Source: Sycon ciliatum
Lineage: Eukaryota > Porifera > Calcarea > Leucosolenida > Sycettidae
Reading direction: 5' to 3'
DNA length: 64,000 nucleotides
Assembly: GCF_964019385.1 (NCBI RefSeq)
Contig: NC_088644.1
Span: 18,454,636-18,518,635, forward strand
Numbering within the stretch: the stretch's first letter is position 1; each line of letters opens with the position of its first letter. Below, piece by piece: positions 1 to 9,741 of the stretch. Under the pieces are notes generated by a model. The model saw nothing but the letters and a program-made list of their open reading frames with translations, was not told the origin of the DNA and searched no databases. Made by a program: the position numbers and the translations under genes.

Positions 1-64
1 GACCATTCGACTCACCACCCCGAAGACTACAACTGGTGAAAATTTGATTTTAGGCTTCCCCTTT
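1..64 (+). repeat. Right end of a ~290-bp dispersed repeat
   Basis: The first 64 bases match the right-hand end of the repeats at 1800-2093 and 19020-19322, sharing the motif GACCATTCGACTC followed by AAGACTACAACTGGTGAAA. The rest of this copy lies outside the window. No coding capacity is visible. Confidence 0.75.
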
Positions 65-1799
65 CCCATTGATAATTTAGGGTTCACGGATTGACATCCT
101 AGCGTCGCCGGCTACATCTTGCACGTGACAGGTGCGTGCATATACTGTACCACACAATCGGTCAGTGCTCAAATCGCATTTTCCCATCAATATCACTCAC
201 TTTCAACTCTACGGGATTCATTACGGTTGGCTCAAACTGCCTGAATTTTTGAATCCACACGCACGAAAGACGTTCCAAGACTTCACCGTTCGTATTTTTT
301 CAAAGGAGTTCCGGGTTTACCAGTAACTTTGGCTTAAGTTCGGCTAAAAAAAACAGGGGGAGCCGTTGCGTTTCCATAAAATATTGAACGGTAGAAGGAT
401 AGCCAAGGTCGAGAGCAAAACAACAAGCCATTATTTGTCAAAATCGAACAAAAAACGGCTCAGCGCATCTATTTTCCGTGCACTCGCGCACGTACTTTGG
501 CCGACAAGGTGTGCAGAATTTCTGAAGAAGAAGAATAACAAGAGCAGCAGCGCTCGGAACAGCCGTGCTGGATACTTCCAATCCCGACACGATGGAGCGT
601 GTTGGCTGTCGTGAGCTGCTGAAACGACCATGACATTTCTTTTTCTTTATATACCCTACATATCTTGACGTTCCCTTGCTCAGTTTCGGCCTCTTTACAG
701 GAAGAATATGTTCTTCCTTGGCATCAGCGGCCAAACAGCAAGAAGAGCAACAGATCGAGATGTACAGGGCAAGGATGCGTGCAGCTACATCTAGTCAGGT
801 TCGATGCAGCTGCGCTTTGCCAGAACCTCAGCAGATAGGAAAAGACGACAGAGTGTCTCAGAAGGAACTGGATCTTTCGCCAAGACAGCCACCGCCGCCA
901 TCATCAAGTCCAGGTCAGTTAGAAAAACCGAAGCAAAAATGCAAAGCCCGAGTGAAGTGAAGCCACTGAAGCCAAGGAAAAATTCAAAAAGTACGCTCTG
1001 CGGCTAGACTTCGAGTCAATATTTTTTTTAATTTGATAGGCGCTGTCGCGGCCTGTAGCGAGCGTTCATAATCCAAAGTGGAGGCGCACGTACGGGTGCT
1101 TTTAGTGGCAAGCCGTGAACCCTATAATTATGGTCACCAAAGACATGAAAAGACTACAGCTGTAGAATGCAGACAATCTGTGGGGGCAGGAAGTAATAAT
1201 GGCTTAGCAATGCTGTTGGACGTAATCACTAACACATGCACTAAAACCATCAGACCAGCAGAAAACTGCACAGTAGACATGTACGTACCGTCAGGAGCAT
1301 GATCTGACAGGAATCACTGCTATCCAGCTATAGTGAAGTTGCGCATAAGTGACGATCATCAATGACCAACCATGGGAAATCTTTCCACGTCTGTCTACTG
1401 CACCCACCTGGTGATGACCATAGCTGGAGTGAAAACGCAAATGCACGAGAAACCCCAGAGGAGGAAATGAGGAGTTGATGGACAGCAACAGGAGAATCCC
1501 TCGTGCAATAACATCCACGCTTGATTCAACATTTCTGTTCAAAAATATGTTGGAATCAGCAGGCAATCGATGTCCTATAAACAGCTGAAGTCCAGCAGGG
1601 ATTCTAGCTCATGACCTAGCAGTATATTTTTATGACACCGAAGTTACGGAACTTTCCCTGTAGAAAGTGGAAACCTTTCCTGTATGCAGTCCATGTTTCT
1701 GTCAGTTGGATTTTTGGAAAGATTAACTGTTCGCTTGATCCAGCAATCATGGACTGCGCTGGACAGCTTTAACTGTGTCTCAGGATTCAACTACTTAGG
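65..1799. other. Mostly unassigned stretch
   Basis: No recognisable gene or mobile element was found here apart from the weak exon candidate at 676-960. The open frames are short, overlap on both strands and match nothing I know. An A-rich run near 346-355 and T-rich runs near 1021-1033 are the only compositional features. Confidence 0.5.
676..960 (+). CDS. Possible exon of an unknown gene (weak)
   Basis: I do not recognise this product. An open frame runs to a stop at 958-960. Its first part is Gln/Glu/Arg-rich and looks helical (AAKQQEEQQIEMYRARMRAA); its end is Pro/Ser/Lys-rich. A pyrimidine-rich stretch ending CTTTACAG at about 698-705 could be a splice acceptor, and TAGTCAG|GTTCG near 799 could be a donor. 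A second frame from 804 to 1007 is also open and basic, so the true frame is uncertain. No neighbouring exon could be linked to it. It may simply be noncoding sequence with a chance open frame. Confidence 0.15.
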   Translation: MLSFGLFTGRICSSLASAAKQQEEQQIEMYRARMRAATSSQVRCSCALPEPQQIGKDDRVSQKELDLSPRQPPPPSSSPGQLEKPKQKCKARVK

Positions 1800-2093
1800 G
1801 CCGAGCGCTGCACTGCGGCCTTCTCGGACCCAAAACCAATCGACTCGGCATCCAAAAGACTACAACATATGAGTCTATCGCGGTCATCTACGTTTATATA
1901 AGAACAAAATGGCGTTGTTAGTGAAAATGCATACAAATTCCCATCTAATAGGGTGCAGTAACCCAGTTTCGGTGGAAGTGGTGAGTTCGAGTGGGAATAA
2001 AGGAGGAAGGGAGCGTCTTAGCTTCCTCGGATCAAGACCATTCGACTTGGCACCCCGAAGACTACAACTGGTGAAAATTTGATTTTAATCTGC
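1800..2093 (+). repeat. Dispersed repeat, copy 1
   Basis: About 290 bp shared with 19020-19322, including GGGAATAAAGGAGGAAG, TTTCGGTGGAAGTG and AAGACTACAACTGGTGAAA. It is itself built from two diverged halves: CTCGGACC(A)AAACCA-TCGACTC..AAGACTACAAC occurs at both its left and right ends, so the unit arose by an internal duplication. No open frame of note. Confidence 0.75.
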
Positions 2094-2646
2094 TTTTAAA
2101 GCTCATTTCTGAATAATCGGTGTGGAGTGGTTTGAACAGTTTGGTCCTAGCAAGTTGCCTTCAGGGTGCTCCAGCCTTTTCTGTCTTGGCTCACCAGCTA
2201 TTATATCAATGAACTAGTAATTTTCACCTTTCTGTAGCGCATCCTATCGATCACAGCTATTGTTCTCTGCAGCATTGTTCTTCAAGATTCTGAGCTTTCT
2301 GTTTGTCTTTCTCTTTATCATCATCCTGAATGGCACAAGTGAAGTAGGCATCACCGCTTACATTGTGATAGTGCTTATAATAATAATAATTTTAAAGCTC
2401 ATAGCTGTACTGATGGGGCTTTTTTCTATTTTCTTTTTTTACTATGTTCACATAACCAGCTCGAAAAGGATAAGTAAAGACAATGGTACAGAGACTAGGA
2501 TAAACGTGACAACTAATGAGCAGGCGCTGCACCGAGACGCAGCAGTGATGGTGGGGCATTGATGACTCTGGCGACCTGAGGTCTCGGCGTCACGGCCACA
2601 AACACGCACCAAAAGCAATGAAAAAAAGAAGATAGCCTATATTGCC
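2094..2646. other. Unassigned stretch
   Basis: AT-rich sequence. It contains a 100-codon, very hydrophobic open frame (2260-2562) that begins with TTG rather than ATG. Nothing in it could be assigned to a family. Confidence 0.4.
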
Positions 2647-2799
2647 GAAACAACTTGCTGTCTACAACATTGAGTAGGACAGTGACTGCATACTGGGAAT
2701 CCAACTACACTATCTATACTGATGGGGCCTTTATGGCTGAAACAGCTTGCTGTCTACAATATTGGGTAGGACAGTGACTGCATACCGGGAATACAACTA
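2647..2799 (+). repeat. Tandem duplication (~95 bp period)
   Basis: The segment CTTGCTGTCTACAA..ATTG..GTAGGACAGTGACTGCATAC occurs at about 2652-2692 and again at 2746-2785. Copy 1 continues into ACACTATCTATACTGATGGGG. The same continuation of copy 2 is found only at 3841 onward, because the TIR element at 2800-3838 split it. This makes the insertion boundary readable to the base. Confidence 0.7.
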
Positions 2800-3838
2800 C
2801 TTCCTCCGTTAACAAAAACTTCGTGATGGATTTTGATGGATATGAAAATGCTTAGAACAGGTCAAGAACAGTTTGTATCAACTGCCAATCACTGGACGAA
2901 GGTGATTGAGCCTATGTACAGCGTCTTTACAAGAGAAACTGTTGGCGAAATGAGCAGAGAGTTCAGTTTGCGTCGCTTTCGCTCGATTCATTTTTGACCT
3001 GCGTCGCTGTCGTCATCTGCTGCACGTGAGTCGTCATCTGCTGTACGCGAGTCGTCATCTCTCTCGAGTCGTTGTTCAGCTCGTTTCAGCCTTGCCTCGG
3101 CTTCTTTGATTACACTCCGCTGGCCTTGATGTCGCCGTCGTTCAAGTAAGTTGGCTTTCAAGCTGCATGATCCGCCACGATGGCGATTACTCGTTTCCAC
3201 CACGGAGCCGTGAAAAATATTTCATGACTCCCTGGTTTCATCTTCGCTCTCCAGAACTCCGCGAAACGAGGAGTAAAGGCACAGCCAAACTGATTCTATT
3301 TTCTCTAATGGATACCAGCACTGAACGGCAGCGGCTAGAAAGTCCAGTCGACTTTCTTTAGCCAAGAGACTGGCATTGGACTGCAGACTTCTGAAAGAAT
3401 GCATGGTCATCAGCATTCGAATCTGGGCTTTGCGCAGGTTGAACAAGAACTTGAGTTCAGAATTATTTACATTGAGCCGTGCGATCGGAGCAGCTCTTTG
3501 TTCACTCGCTCATTATGTGGGTTCGCTGCTCCGTTTTATCGCTCTCTATCACTCTCCAACTTACTCAGTGCTAAAGTGGTAGAGAGGCCAAGCAGCGCAA
3601 TATCCCCTCGGAGAAGTGGTATTTCAGTTTTGCTCGCCATGACTGTCATCACCTATGTTTCCACAACGCAACCATCGATTCCGCTCGGCTTGTTGTGAAA
3701 GGTCGCTTTCCTTGCATCCTACCTTTGTCATGGCATACCAGGTAAGGCCAAGAAAGTGATTGCGACTCATTTCACGGCAGTTTGTGCCCAAATCAGCCCC
3801 TCAAAATTCCATCACGAAGTTTTTGTTAACGGAGTAAG
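2800..3838. mobile_element. 1.04-kb TIR element, TA target site
   Basis: Terminal inverted repeats of about 38 bp: the left end starts CTTCCTCCGTTAACAAAAAC, the right end on the other strand starts CTTACTCCGTTAACAAAAAC, and both continue with TTCGTGATGG. The element is flanked by TA on each side (2798-2799 and 3839-3840) and interrupts the tandem repeat that resumes at 3841. A TA target and CTCCGT-type ends suggest the Tc1/mariner superfamily. No transposase was recognised inside, so it is probably non-autonomous. An internal run of GTCGTCATCT repeats lies near 3010-3060. Confidence 0.75.
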
Positions 3839-3840
3839 TA

Positions 3841-4743
3841 CACTATCTATAGATGCTGTAGGGGCATACCGTCCGACCGTTTCAGGATTTAGACTGCATA
3901 CCTGACTCCCGACTGCCTACCGAGTCTAACACATATACACCACGAAGCTGCCTACCTGTGCACACTGAGTGACAGATGGCTCACAAACACGGCCACCATT
4001 GAGAGAGCATGTTATTGCAGTCCTGCATCCTGGAATACACTCTCCCATGCCCATGTGGTCATTGGAAGGGAACAAAGAGAGAAATGCAGAACATTAGGAT
4101 TATGTGATACCAAACAAGCATTACACTCATCCAGCTGAAAAGGACATCTGCAACTAATAGGTCATCCACAAAAGTACGTGAACCACAGGGAAAGTACACA
4201 AGAGAGATAGCACAGGATGTCGCAACCACAATGGATCATGGCGAACATTGAATTGGCAGAATTTCATTGCACTATTGGTTGCTTTGAAGCCAGGATTCAC
4301 GACCATCTCGGGAGATGGCGAAAAATTCTATTGCCATGGAGTTATTGCCCATACAGCTCATGCAGTTACCAAGTTTCCCTCCTTCTTATGAGTATTCCTA
4401 TGTTAATCAATTAGTTCTGATTGGAATTTTAGCCATAGTTCTTATTAACTTCACTGTATGGTTAGTTCGAATAGCAGTTTTAGCAACTAAATTTAGTATG
4501 GATTAGGTCAGCTCCAGCGAATCTATCTGCTGGAAATCAGCAGCATTTACTTCACTGTTTGGCGTATATTGTAGTTTTAGGTTCAGGTTATATTTCTGCC
4601 GAAGATCAGCAGCATTTTAAACTTATTAGCTTGGTTTATAAAATAATTAGCTTTTAGATTAAGATATTACTGTTCAGTGGAGTATCCATCAACATTACAG
4701 TATAGGTACTCTCGATATTAGGTTTAGAAATTAGTCAGTTTAG
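3841..4743. other. Unassigned AT-rich stretch before the Ngaro-like element
   Basis: The first ~30 bp complete the tandem duplication interrupted at 2800. The rest is AT-rich, with many TTAGTTT-like words from 4400 to 4743 and a repeated ATCAGCAGCATTT. Short hydrophobic open frames (4217-4506) match nothing known to me. Confidence 0.4.
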
Positions 4744-5047
4744 TGATGTATTCATGTAATGAATTCAGTTTAGCGTAGGCGCACATCTCGCAACTACGTA
4801 TCTGCTGCGCTACAGCGCCCTCTACGGTTCTGGCCGCGGCACTTGTTTAGCGCGCCTTGCCGCGACCGGCAAGACCGCCTGCTGTGCATCACATTAATTT
4901 ATGCGTACGCCATCACAATAATTAATTTAGTTTTGATCGGGTCCGAGTCCGCAACGTGGCACATCTCCTTGCCATTCTCAGTTTTGAGTCTTCTCTGCTT
5001 TGGCTCATGCCCGACTTGCATCCTGCTGCCTTTGTCTTTTGCTGACC
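4744..5047 (+). repeat. Split direct repeat A1 (5' terminus)
   Basis: A 304-bp direct repeat whose partner is 9043-9346 at a constant offset of 4299. It begins TGATGTATTCATGTAATG and ends TTTTGCTGACC. It lies directly upstream of ORF1 and presumably holds the promoter. No TATA box was identified with confidence. Confidence 0.92.
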
Positions 5048-5066
5048 GAACTGTCATTGCCTAGTC

Positions 5067-6065
5067 ATGTCGGGCACCAGGAAGAGAACCCGTCGCGCAG
5101 CACCTAGCCCTGTTCCCGACCCACCTGTTTCTTCGGCTGCGGACCCCGAGCTGCCGAGTAACGCTGCCTCACCACTCGACGGCGGACAATTCAAGCAATT
5201 TATATCTGACGAAGTCCAGAAAGCCGTCACCGCCGCCCTGGCAGAAACGGTCTCCCCACTGCTTGCCACCATCGGATCCTCGCAGCCTTCCCCCGCCATG
5301 GCCGTACCCACCGGAAATGCTGCGCCAACTGGTCCGGGTGCTGGCTCTCTATCTCATCCACTGAACGTGCCGTCTCACGTGAGAGAGAGGATTTTGCGAG
5401 GTGAGTGTGTTGATTTGAATACACTGTTACCGGAAGCTCTTGGGGCACCAAAGCGTGACACGATTCAGTTGAATTTCAGTGGGTCCAGGACTGTTGAGCT
5501 GCTGGATCCCAGCTCTGGCGGGCATGTCGAGAAAGTTCGTAGGCATGTTCACGACCTGGTTACATGGCTAGAAGCCTGGTCCAGATATATGTTCGTACTA
5601 TGCTCGCACGCACCCAGCCGTTTCTCCGAACTGATGGCATATCAGGCCACCATTGTATCGGCCAACTCCTCATACTATCCGGAGGCCTGGCTCGAATATG
5701 ACCGGGAGTTCCGTCTGGCAATCTCTCTTGACCCCAGTAAGCGTTGGGACGCCATTGACGGCAATCTCTGGCAACTGAAAATGACAGGCCGCTCACGCCC
5801 GCAGTGTAGCACATGCCGGATCACTCACCCTCCATCGGGTAGCCAGTGCCCTTTTCGTGCCTCCCGAGTACCAAACCAGCAGTTTGCACCACGGTCTGCC
5901 TACACCAAGTCTGGCAAAGAGATCTGCCGGAATTTCCAGCAAGGTCGATGCTCCAACACCGACTGTAAATTTGCCCACGTCTGCTCCCAATGTGAGGGCG
6001 CACATGCCCGCCCCTCCTGCCCGCGTCGCTTCTCCACTGGCAACCAGCGGCAGAACAAAGCTTAA
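5067..6065 (+). CDS. Gag-like ORF1 of the Ngaro-like element, CCCH zinc finger
   Basis: 332 residues, ATG at 5067 twenty bases after repeat A1. The N-terminus is basic then Pro/Ser/Ala-rich. The middle (about 100-240) contains a segment around HDLVTWLEAWSRYMFVL that recurs in diverged form in the second element at 31023-31931, marking a conserved gag core. Near the C-terminus a CCCH-type finger (EICRNFQQGRC, then C and FAH) is followed by CSQCEGAH..C. The likely role is binding element RNA in a nucleoprotein particle; that is inference from position and zinc-binding motifs. The RT frame overlaps the last ~210 bases in another frame, so RT must be reached by frameshifting, re-initiation or a separate transcript. 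Confidence 0.85.
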   Translation: MSGTRKRTRRAAPSPVPDPPVSSAADPELPSNAASPLDGGQFKQFISDEVQKAVTAALAETVSPLLATIGSSQPSPAMAVPTGNAAPTGPGAGSLSHPLNVPSHVRERILRGECVDLNTLLPEALGAPKRDTIQLNFSGSRTVELLDPSSGGHVEKVRRHVHDLVTWLEAWSRYMFVLCSHAPSRFSELMAYQATIVSANSSYYPEAWLEYDREFRLAISLDPSKRWDAIDGNLWQLKMTGRSRPQCSTCRITHPPSGSQCPFRASRVPNQQFAPRSAYTKSGKEICRNFQQGRCSNTDCKFAHVCSQCEGAHARPSCPRRFSTGNQRQNKA

Positions 6066-7678
6066 TGAACTGCATCTCGATAGTAGCATTCTCCGGACAC
6101 ACCCTACATTCTTTCACACTTGCCGCACACCTATTCACGTTAATCGCCTCCGTTCCTTACTGCGTGCACACCCCGATCAAGCTTTTGTTAAATATGTACT
6201 TCATGGCCTTACGTATGGTTTTGACATCGGCTTCAATGGCCCACGCCAAACCAGCATGTTCTCCCCTAACTTACCTTCTGCGAGGATGCATCCCGATTTT
6301 ATTACCAAATACCTGCAAGAATGTTGCTCCCGCTTTGAACTGCTAGGTCCTTTTTCCTCCTCGCTTTTTCCTTTTTTTTCATTGCTCCGGTGTTGGCTGC
6401 GTTCCGAAAAAGAACGGCCGCTTTCGTTTAATCCACCATCTCTCTAGCCCAGAGGGTCAAAGTGTTAACGATGGAATTTCACGTGAAGATTTCAGCTTGC
6501 ATTACATCACTATTGATCACGCGATCGATGCCATTATGCAGTACGGTCGTTCTGCTTATCTTTTCAAACTTGACATTCGGAGTGCTTTCCGCATTGTACC
6601 TGTGCGGCAGGAAGACTGGCCTCTGCTAGGTATTCACTGGCAAAACCAATATTATTTCGACACTGTGCTCCCCTTTGGCTTACGCTCCAGCCCTGCCATT
6701 TTTAACTCTATTGCCGACTGCCTTGAATGGATTGCTCGCTATGAGTTTTCTATTACTGACCTGCTCCATTATCTAGATGATTTCCTTTGCATTTCTCCAT
6801 CGGAGCTGGTGGCGAACCAACGTGCTTCAATCCTGCTTCGCTGTTTTAACTATGTCCAAGTCCCCTTGGCACCTGACAAAGTGGAAGGTCCAGCTCAAGT
6901 GCTGTCGTTCCTGGGCATCGAGCTGGACTGTGGCAGACTGGAGGCCCGGCTACCAGACACCAAGTTGCAAGATCTCCGCACCTTGCTCGACCAGTATGTC
7001 AACCGTGGCGACATGACCCAACGCGAACTCGACTCACTATTGGGAAAACTCTCCTTCGCAGCTCGGGTAATTATACCTGGTCGGACATTCATGCGCCGAC
7101 TCTGGGATATTTGTCACCGCTACAGTCAGCCACACTATAAGATCAAACTCTCAGTCGAGGCCCTGGAAGACCTGAAGTGGTGGCAACGCCTCCTCTCGCA
7201 ATGGAACGGAAAGTCCTTCTTTCATATGCCAAATTGGACCCCGTCTCCCGACATCCAATTGTTTACCGATGCCAGCGGTTCGATCGGCTGGGGCGCATGT
7301 TATGGCCATCGCTGGATCCAGGGACAGTGGTTGCCGGAACAAGCCGACTACTCCATCGAGTGGAAGGAGATGTTCGCCATTGCCGCAGCTTGCTCCTCCT
7401 GGGGCCTTGAATGGCGCAAGCTCCGCATACTCGTGTACTGCGATAACGAAGCCGTAGTGGCATGCCTGTCCAATGGTTGTAGCCGCTCCCCCCCAGTCAT
7501 GGACCTGATACGACGGCTGTTCTTCATGTGCGCTAACTTTGGCTTCATTCTGTCAGCAAAGCATATTCCAGGATGCACTAACAAAGCCGCTGATGCTCTG
7601 TCTCGTTTTAACATGCAGGCGTTTCGCGAGGCGGTTCCGGGAGCTCGGGCGACAGCCGACCTGTTCCAGTCATTCTAA
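5857..7678 (+). CDS. Reverse transcriptase-RNase H of the Ngaro-like element, one frameshift
   Basis: The region starts in one frame (5857-~6378), with a DIRS-type RT N-terminus (TPIHVNRLRSLLRAHPDQAF, later GPF), then continues in the next frame with VPKKNGRF, SVNDGIS and the catalytic YLDD at 6770-6781. Typical thumb sequence (LDSLLGKLSF) follows, then RNase H starting LFTDASGS at about 7261. The shift falls in a run of eight T at 6372-6379; seven would keep one frame, so a single inserted T best explains it. The end (7612-7678) overlaps the recombinase frame. Role: copies element RNA into DNA. The frame up to 6447 also overlaps ORF1. Confidence 0.85.
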
Positions 7679-8622
7679 CTGCCGCGGACGAATTAGCAGC
7701 ACGATATGCTGCTCACGCTCTATCCGACAACACCAGACGAACGTATTCCGCCGGCGAATCTAAGTATCTCAAGTTCTGCCAACTTCAAAGATGGTCCCCG
7801 TTTCCCGCTTCAGACCTAATGCTGAGTAGTTTTGCTGCCTCCCTAACCCAGTCGGTCAGACCAGTGACTATTAAGGTTTACCTCAGTGCTATCAAGAACC
7901 TGCACCTGGAGCTCGGTTATGTCGACCCGACCGAGGGCGCGCACTTCCTCAAGCGAGTGGTACGCGGTATTTGCCGTTGCCATGGAGTAGCCGCTGTCCG
8001 CCCCCGGCTGCCAATCACGTTTCCTATTCTCTGCAGTCTGGTTGACACCTGCCTAGCTGCTCCAGCCATGTGCCCTCACGACAAGCGCTGCCTGCATGCC
8101 GCTATGCTTGCCGTGTTCTTTGGTTTCTTCAGATGCGGTGAACTGCTAGAAGCACCTACCACGCGCGGCTGTTTGACATTCGAGTCAGGGATGCTCCATG
8201 TGCACCTACCACGCTCGAAGACAGACCCGTCCGGGGAAGGTACGACGGTGCTGATCGGGCCAGCGGTGCCGCCATACTGCGCTGTGAGAGCCATGCTCAC
8301 CTACCTCACTGCAACCGCCTCTGCTCGTCCAGGCAGTGCTGTGTTCATCCTGGCCAACGGGCAACGCCTCAACCGCAGCACTTTTACAGCCCACGTACGC
8401 ACGCTGCTTAGCACCAGCGGCGTGGCAAACTGGCAGGACTATGCAGGCCACAGCTTCCGTATCGGGGCCGCTACCACTGCTGCCCTTGCTGGCGTCCCCG
8501 ACCACCAGATCCGCTCCGCGGGACGGTGGCGCAGTGATGCATGCCTACGCTACATCCGGACACCACCGTCATCGGCCCGAACGCTGGCCAGCAAACTATC
8601 CTCAGTAAGATCATCTCCCTGA
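7612..8622 (+). CDS. Tyrosine recombinase of the Ngaro-like element
   Basis: The frame is open from 7612 to the stop at 8622 (336 codons); the first ATG is only at 7819. Homology-like sequence (LAARYAAHALSDNTRRTY) already starts near 7690, so the real protein begins upstream of that ATG, perhaps by frameshift from RT, with which it overlaps. Catalytic landmarks: first Arg in FFRCGELLE (about residue 173), the HSFRIGAATT box (HxxR, about 279-282), and the Tyr nucleophile in LRYIRTP (about 313). It replaces an integrase: a circular DNA intermediate is inserted by recombination without target duplication. All catalytic residues I can check are present. Confidence 0.9.
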   Translation, partial: HAGVSRGGSGSSGDSRPVPVILTAADELAARYAAHALSDNTRRTYSAGESKYLKFCQLQRWSPFPASDLMLSSFAASLTQSVRPVTIKVYLSAIKNLHLELGYVDPTEGAHFLKRVVRGICRCHGVAAVRPRLPITFPILCSLVDTCLAAPAMCPHDKRCLHAAMLAVFFGFFRCGELLEAPTTRGCLTFESGMLHVHLPRSKTDPSGEGTTVLIGPAVPPYCAVRAMLTYLTATASARPGSAVFILANGQRLNRSTFTAHVRTLLSTSGVANWQDYAGHSFRIGAATTAALAGVPDHQIRSAGRWRSDACLRYIRTPPSSARTLASKLSSVRSSP

Positions 8623-8714
8623 CACCGATGTTTCTCAATTCACACAATTCCCTCATAATGAACTATGCTATGCTGCACTGCAATACTGTTGTGTATGGGT
8701 ATGTACTGGCGGTA

Positions 8715-9043
8715 TGGCGAGTCACTCATAACTGGTCTGCCTTTCTATTGCGGCATTATGGCCTTATGGTCCTGCCTTTCCATTGCGGCAATCACAGCCT
8801 CCGGGCTTCTGCCTTCCTGCGGCAATCACAGCCTCCGGGCTTCTGCCTTTCTGCGGCACTCGCAGCCTCACGGGCTCGTGCCTACCTTGCGGCAAAGACC
8901 AACCAGTTCCTCGTCACCAGTACTTACCCAACACAACCTAGCCTTATTCGTGTGGTGTATGCCTGTCTGCATGCCGTCTGTGTGCGCGGAATGCTAATGA
9001 TGTATGCCTGCCTGCATGCCGTCTGCGTGCGCGGAATGCTAAT
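8715..9043 (+). repeat. Split direct repeat B1
   Basis: A 329-bp repeat whose partner is 9413-9741 (offset 698). It begins TGGCGAGTCACTCATAACTG and ends GGAATGCTAAT. Two short internal tandem repeats are visible: TTGCGGCAATCACAGCCTCC-type words, and a ~45-bp unit with TGCATGCCGTCTG and GCGCGGAATGCTAATGATGT. Its last base is the first base of A2. Confidence 0.92.
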
Positions 9044-9346
9044 GATGTATTCATGTAATGAATTCAGTTTAGCGTAGGCGCACATCTCGCAACTACGTAT
9101 CTGCTGCGCTACAGCGCCCTCTACGGTTCTGGCCGCGGCACTTGTTTAGCGCGCCTTGCCGCGACCGGCAAGACCGCCTGCTGTGCATCACATTAATTTA
9201 TGCGTACGCCATCACAATAATTAATTTAGTTTTGATCGGGTCCGAGTCCGCAACGTGGCACATCTCCTTGCCATTCTCAGTTTTGAGTCTTCTCTGCTTT
9301 GGCTCATGCCCGACTTGCATCCTGCTGCCTTTGTCTTTTGCTGACC
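9043..9346 (+). repeat. Split direct repeat A2
   Basis: Second copy of the 304-bp A repeat, abutting B1. Between A2 and B2 lie 66 unique bases (9347-9412) with AATAAA at about 9402-9407, a probable polyadenylation signal for the element transcript. Confidence 0.92.
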
Positions 9347-9412
9347 CACCATCCCACCACTAACCATTAATACTACATTGCATCATTCCTACTTCAAGTA
9401 CAATAAACCTGG

Positions 9413-9741
9413 TGGCGAGTCACTCATAACTGGTCTGCCTTTCTATTGCGGCATTATGGCCTTATGGTCCTGCCTTTCCATTGCGGCAATCACAGCCTCC
9501 GGGCTTCTGCCTTCCTGCGGCAATCACAGCCTCCGGGCTTCTGCCTTTCTGCGGCACTCGCAGCCTCACGGGCTCGTGCCTACCTTGCGGCAAAGACCAA
9601 CCAGTTCCTCGTCACCAGTACTTACCCAACACAACCTAGCCTTATTCGTGTGGTGTATGCCTGTCTGCATGCCGTCTGTGTGCGCGGAATGCTAATGATG
9701 TATGCCTGCCTGCATGCCGTCTGCGTGCGCGGAATGCTAAT
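9413..9741 (+). repeat. Split direct repeat B2 (3' terminus)
   Basis: Second copy of B, ending GGAATGCTAAT at 9741, after which sequence similarity to B1 stops. It defines the 3' end of the element. No target duplication is seen, as expected for YR elements. Confidence 0.92.

Larger units (their letters stand above)
4744..9741 (+). mobile_element. Ngaro-like tyrosine-recombinase retrotransposon, full length
   Basis: A 4998-bp element with the split direct repeat order A1-ORFs-B1-A2-B2. A1 is 4744-5047, A2 is 9043-9346, B1 is 8715-9043 and B2 is 9413-9741; each pair looks the same by eye. Inside are a gag-like ORF1 with a CCCH finger, a DIRS-order RT-RNase H with YLDD, and a tyrosine recombinase with the HxxR and Tyr residues. 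Split direct repeats, a YR instead of an integrase, and no target duplication are hallmarks of Ngaro/PAT-type elements; no methyltransferase is present. RT carries a one-base frameshift, so this copy is probably not autonomous unless frameshifting occurs. Confidence 0.9.

Noticed and set aside
2260..2562. 100-codon hydrophobic frame resembling a membrane protein
   Set aside because: No ATG start, T-rich composition alone explains the hydrophobicity, and no splice-linked partner was found.
4843..5064. Hydrophobic frame in repeat A1 and its copy at 9142-9363
   Set aside because: It lies wholly in the non-coding terminal repeats of the Ngaro-like element and starts at TTG.
8541..9077. Frames across repeats B1 and B2 (8541-9077, 8665-8997, 9378-9763)
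   Set aside because: They are open because of short GC-rich tandem repeats in the terminal B repeat and overlap the recombinase end.
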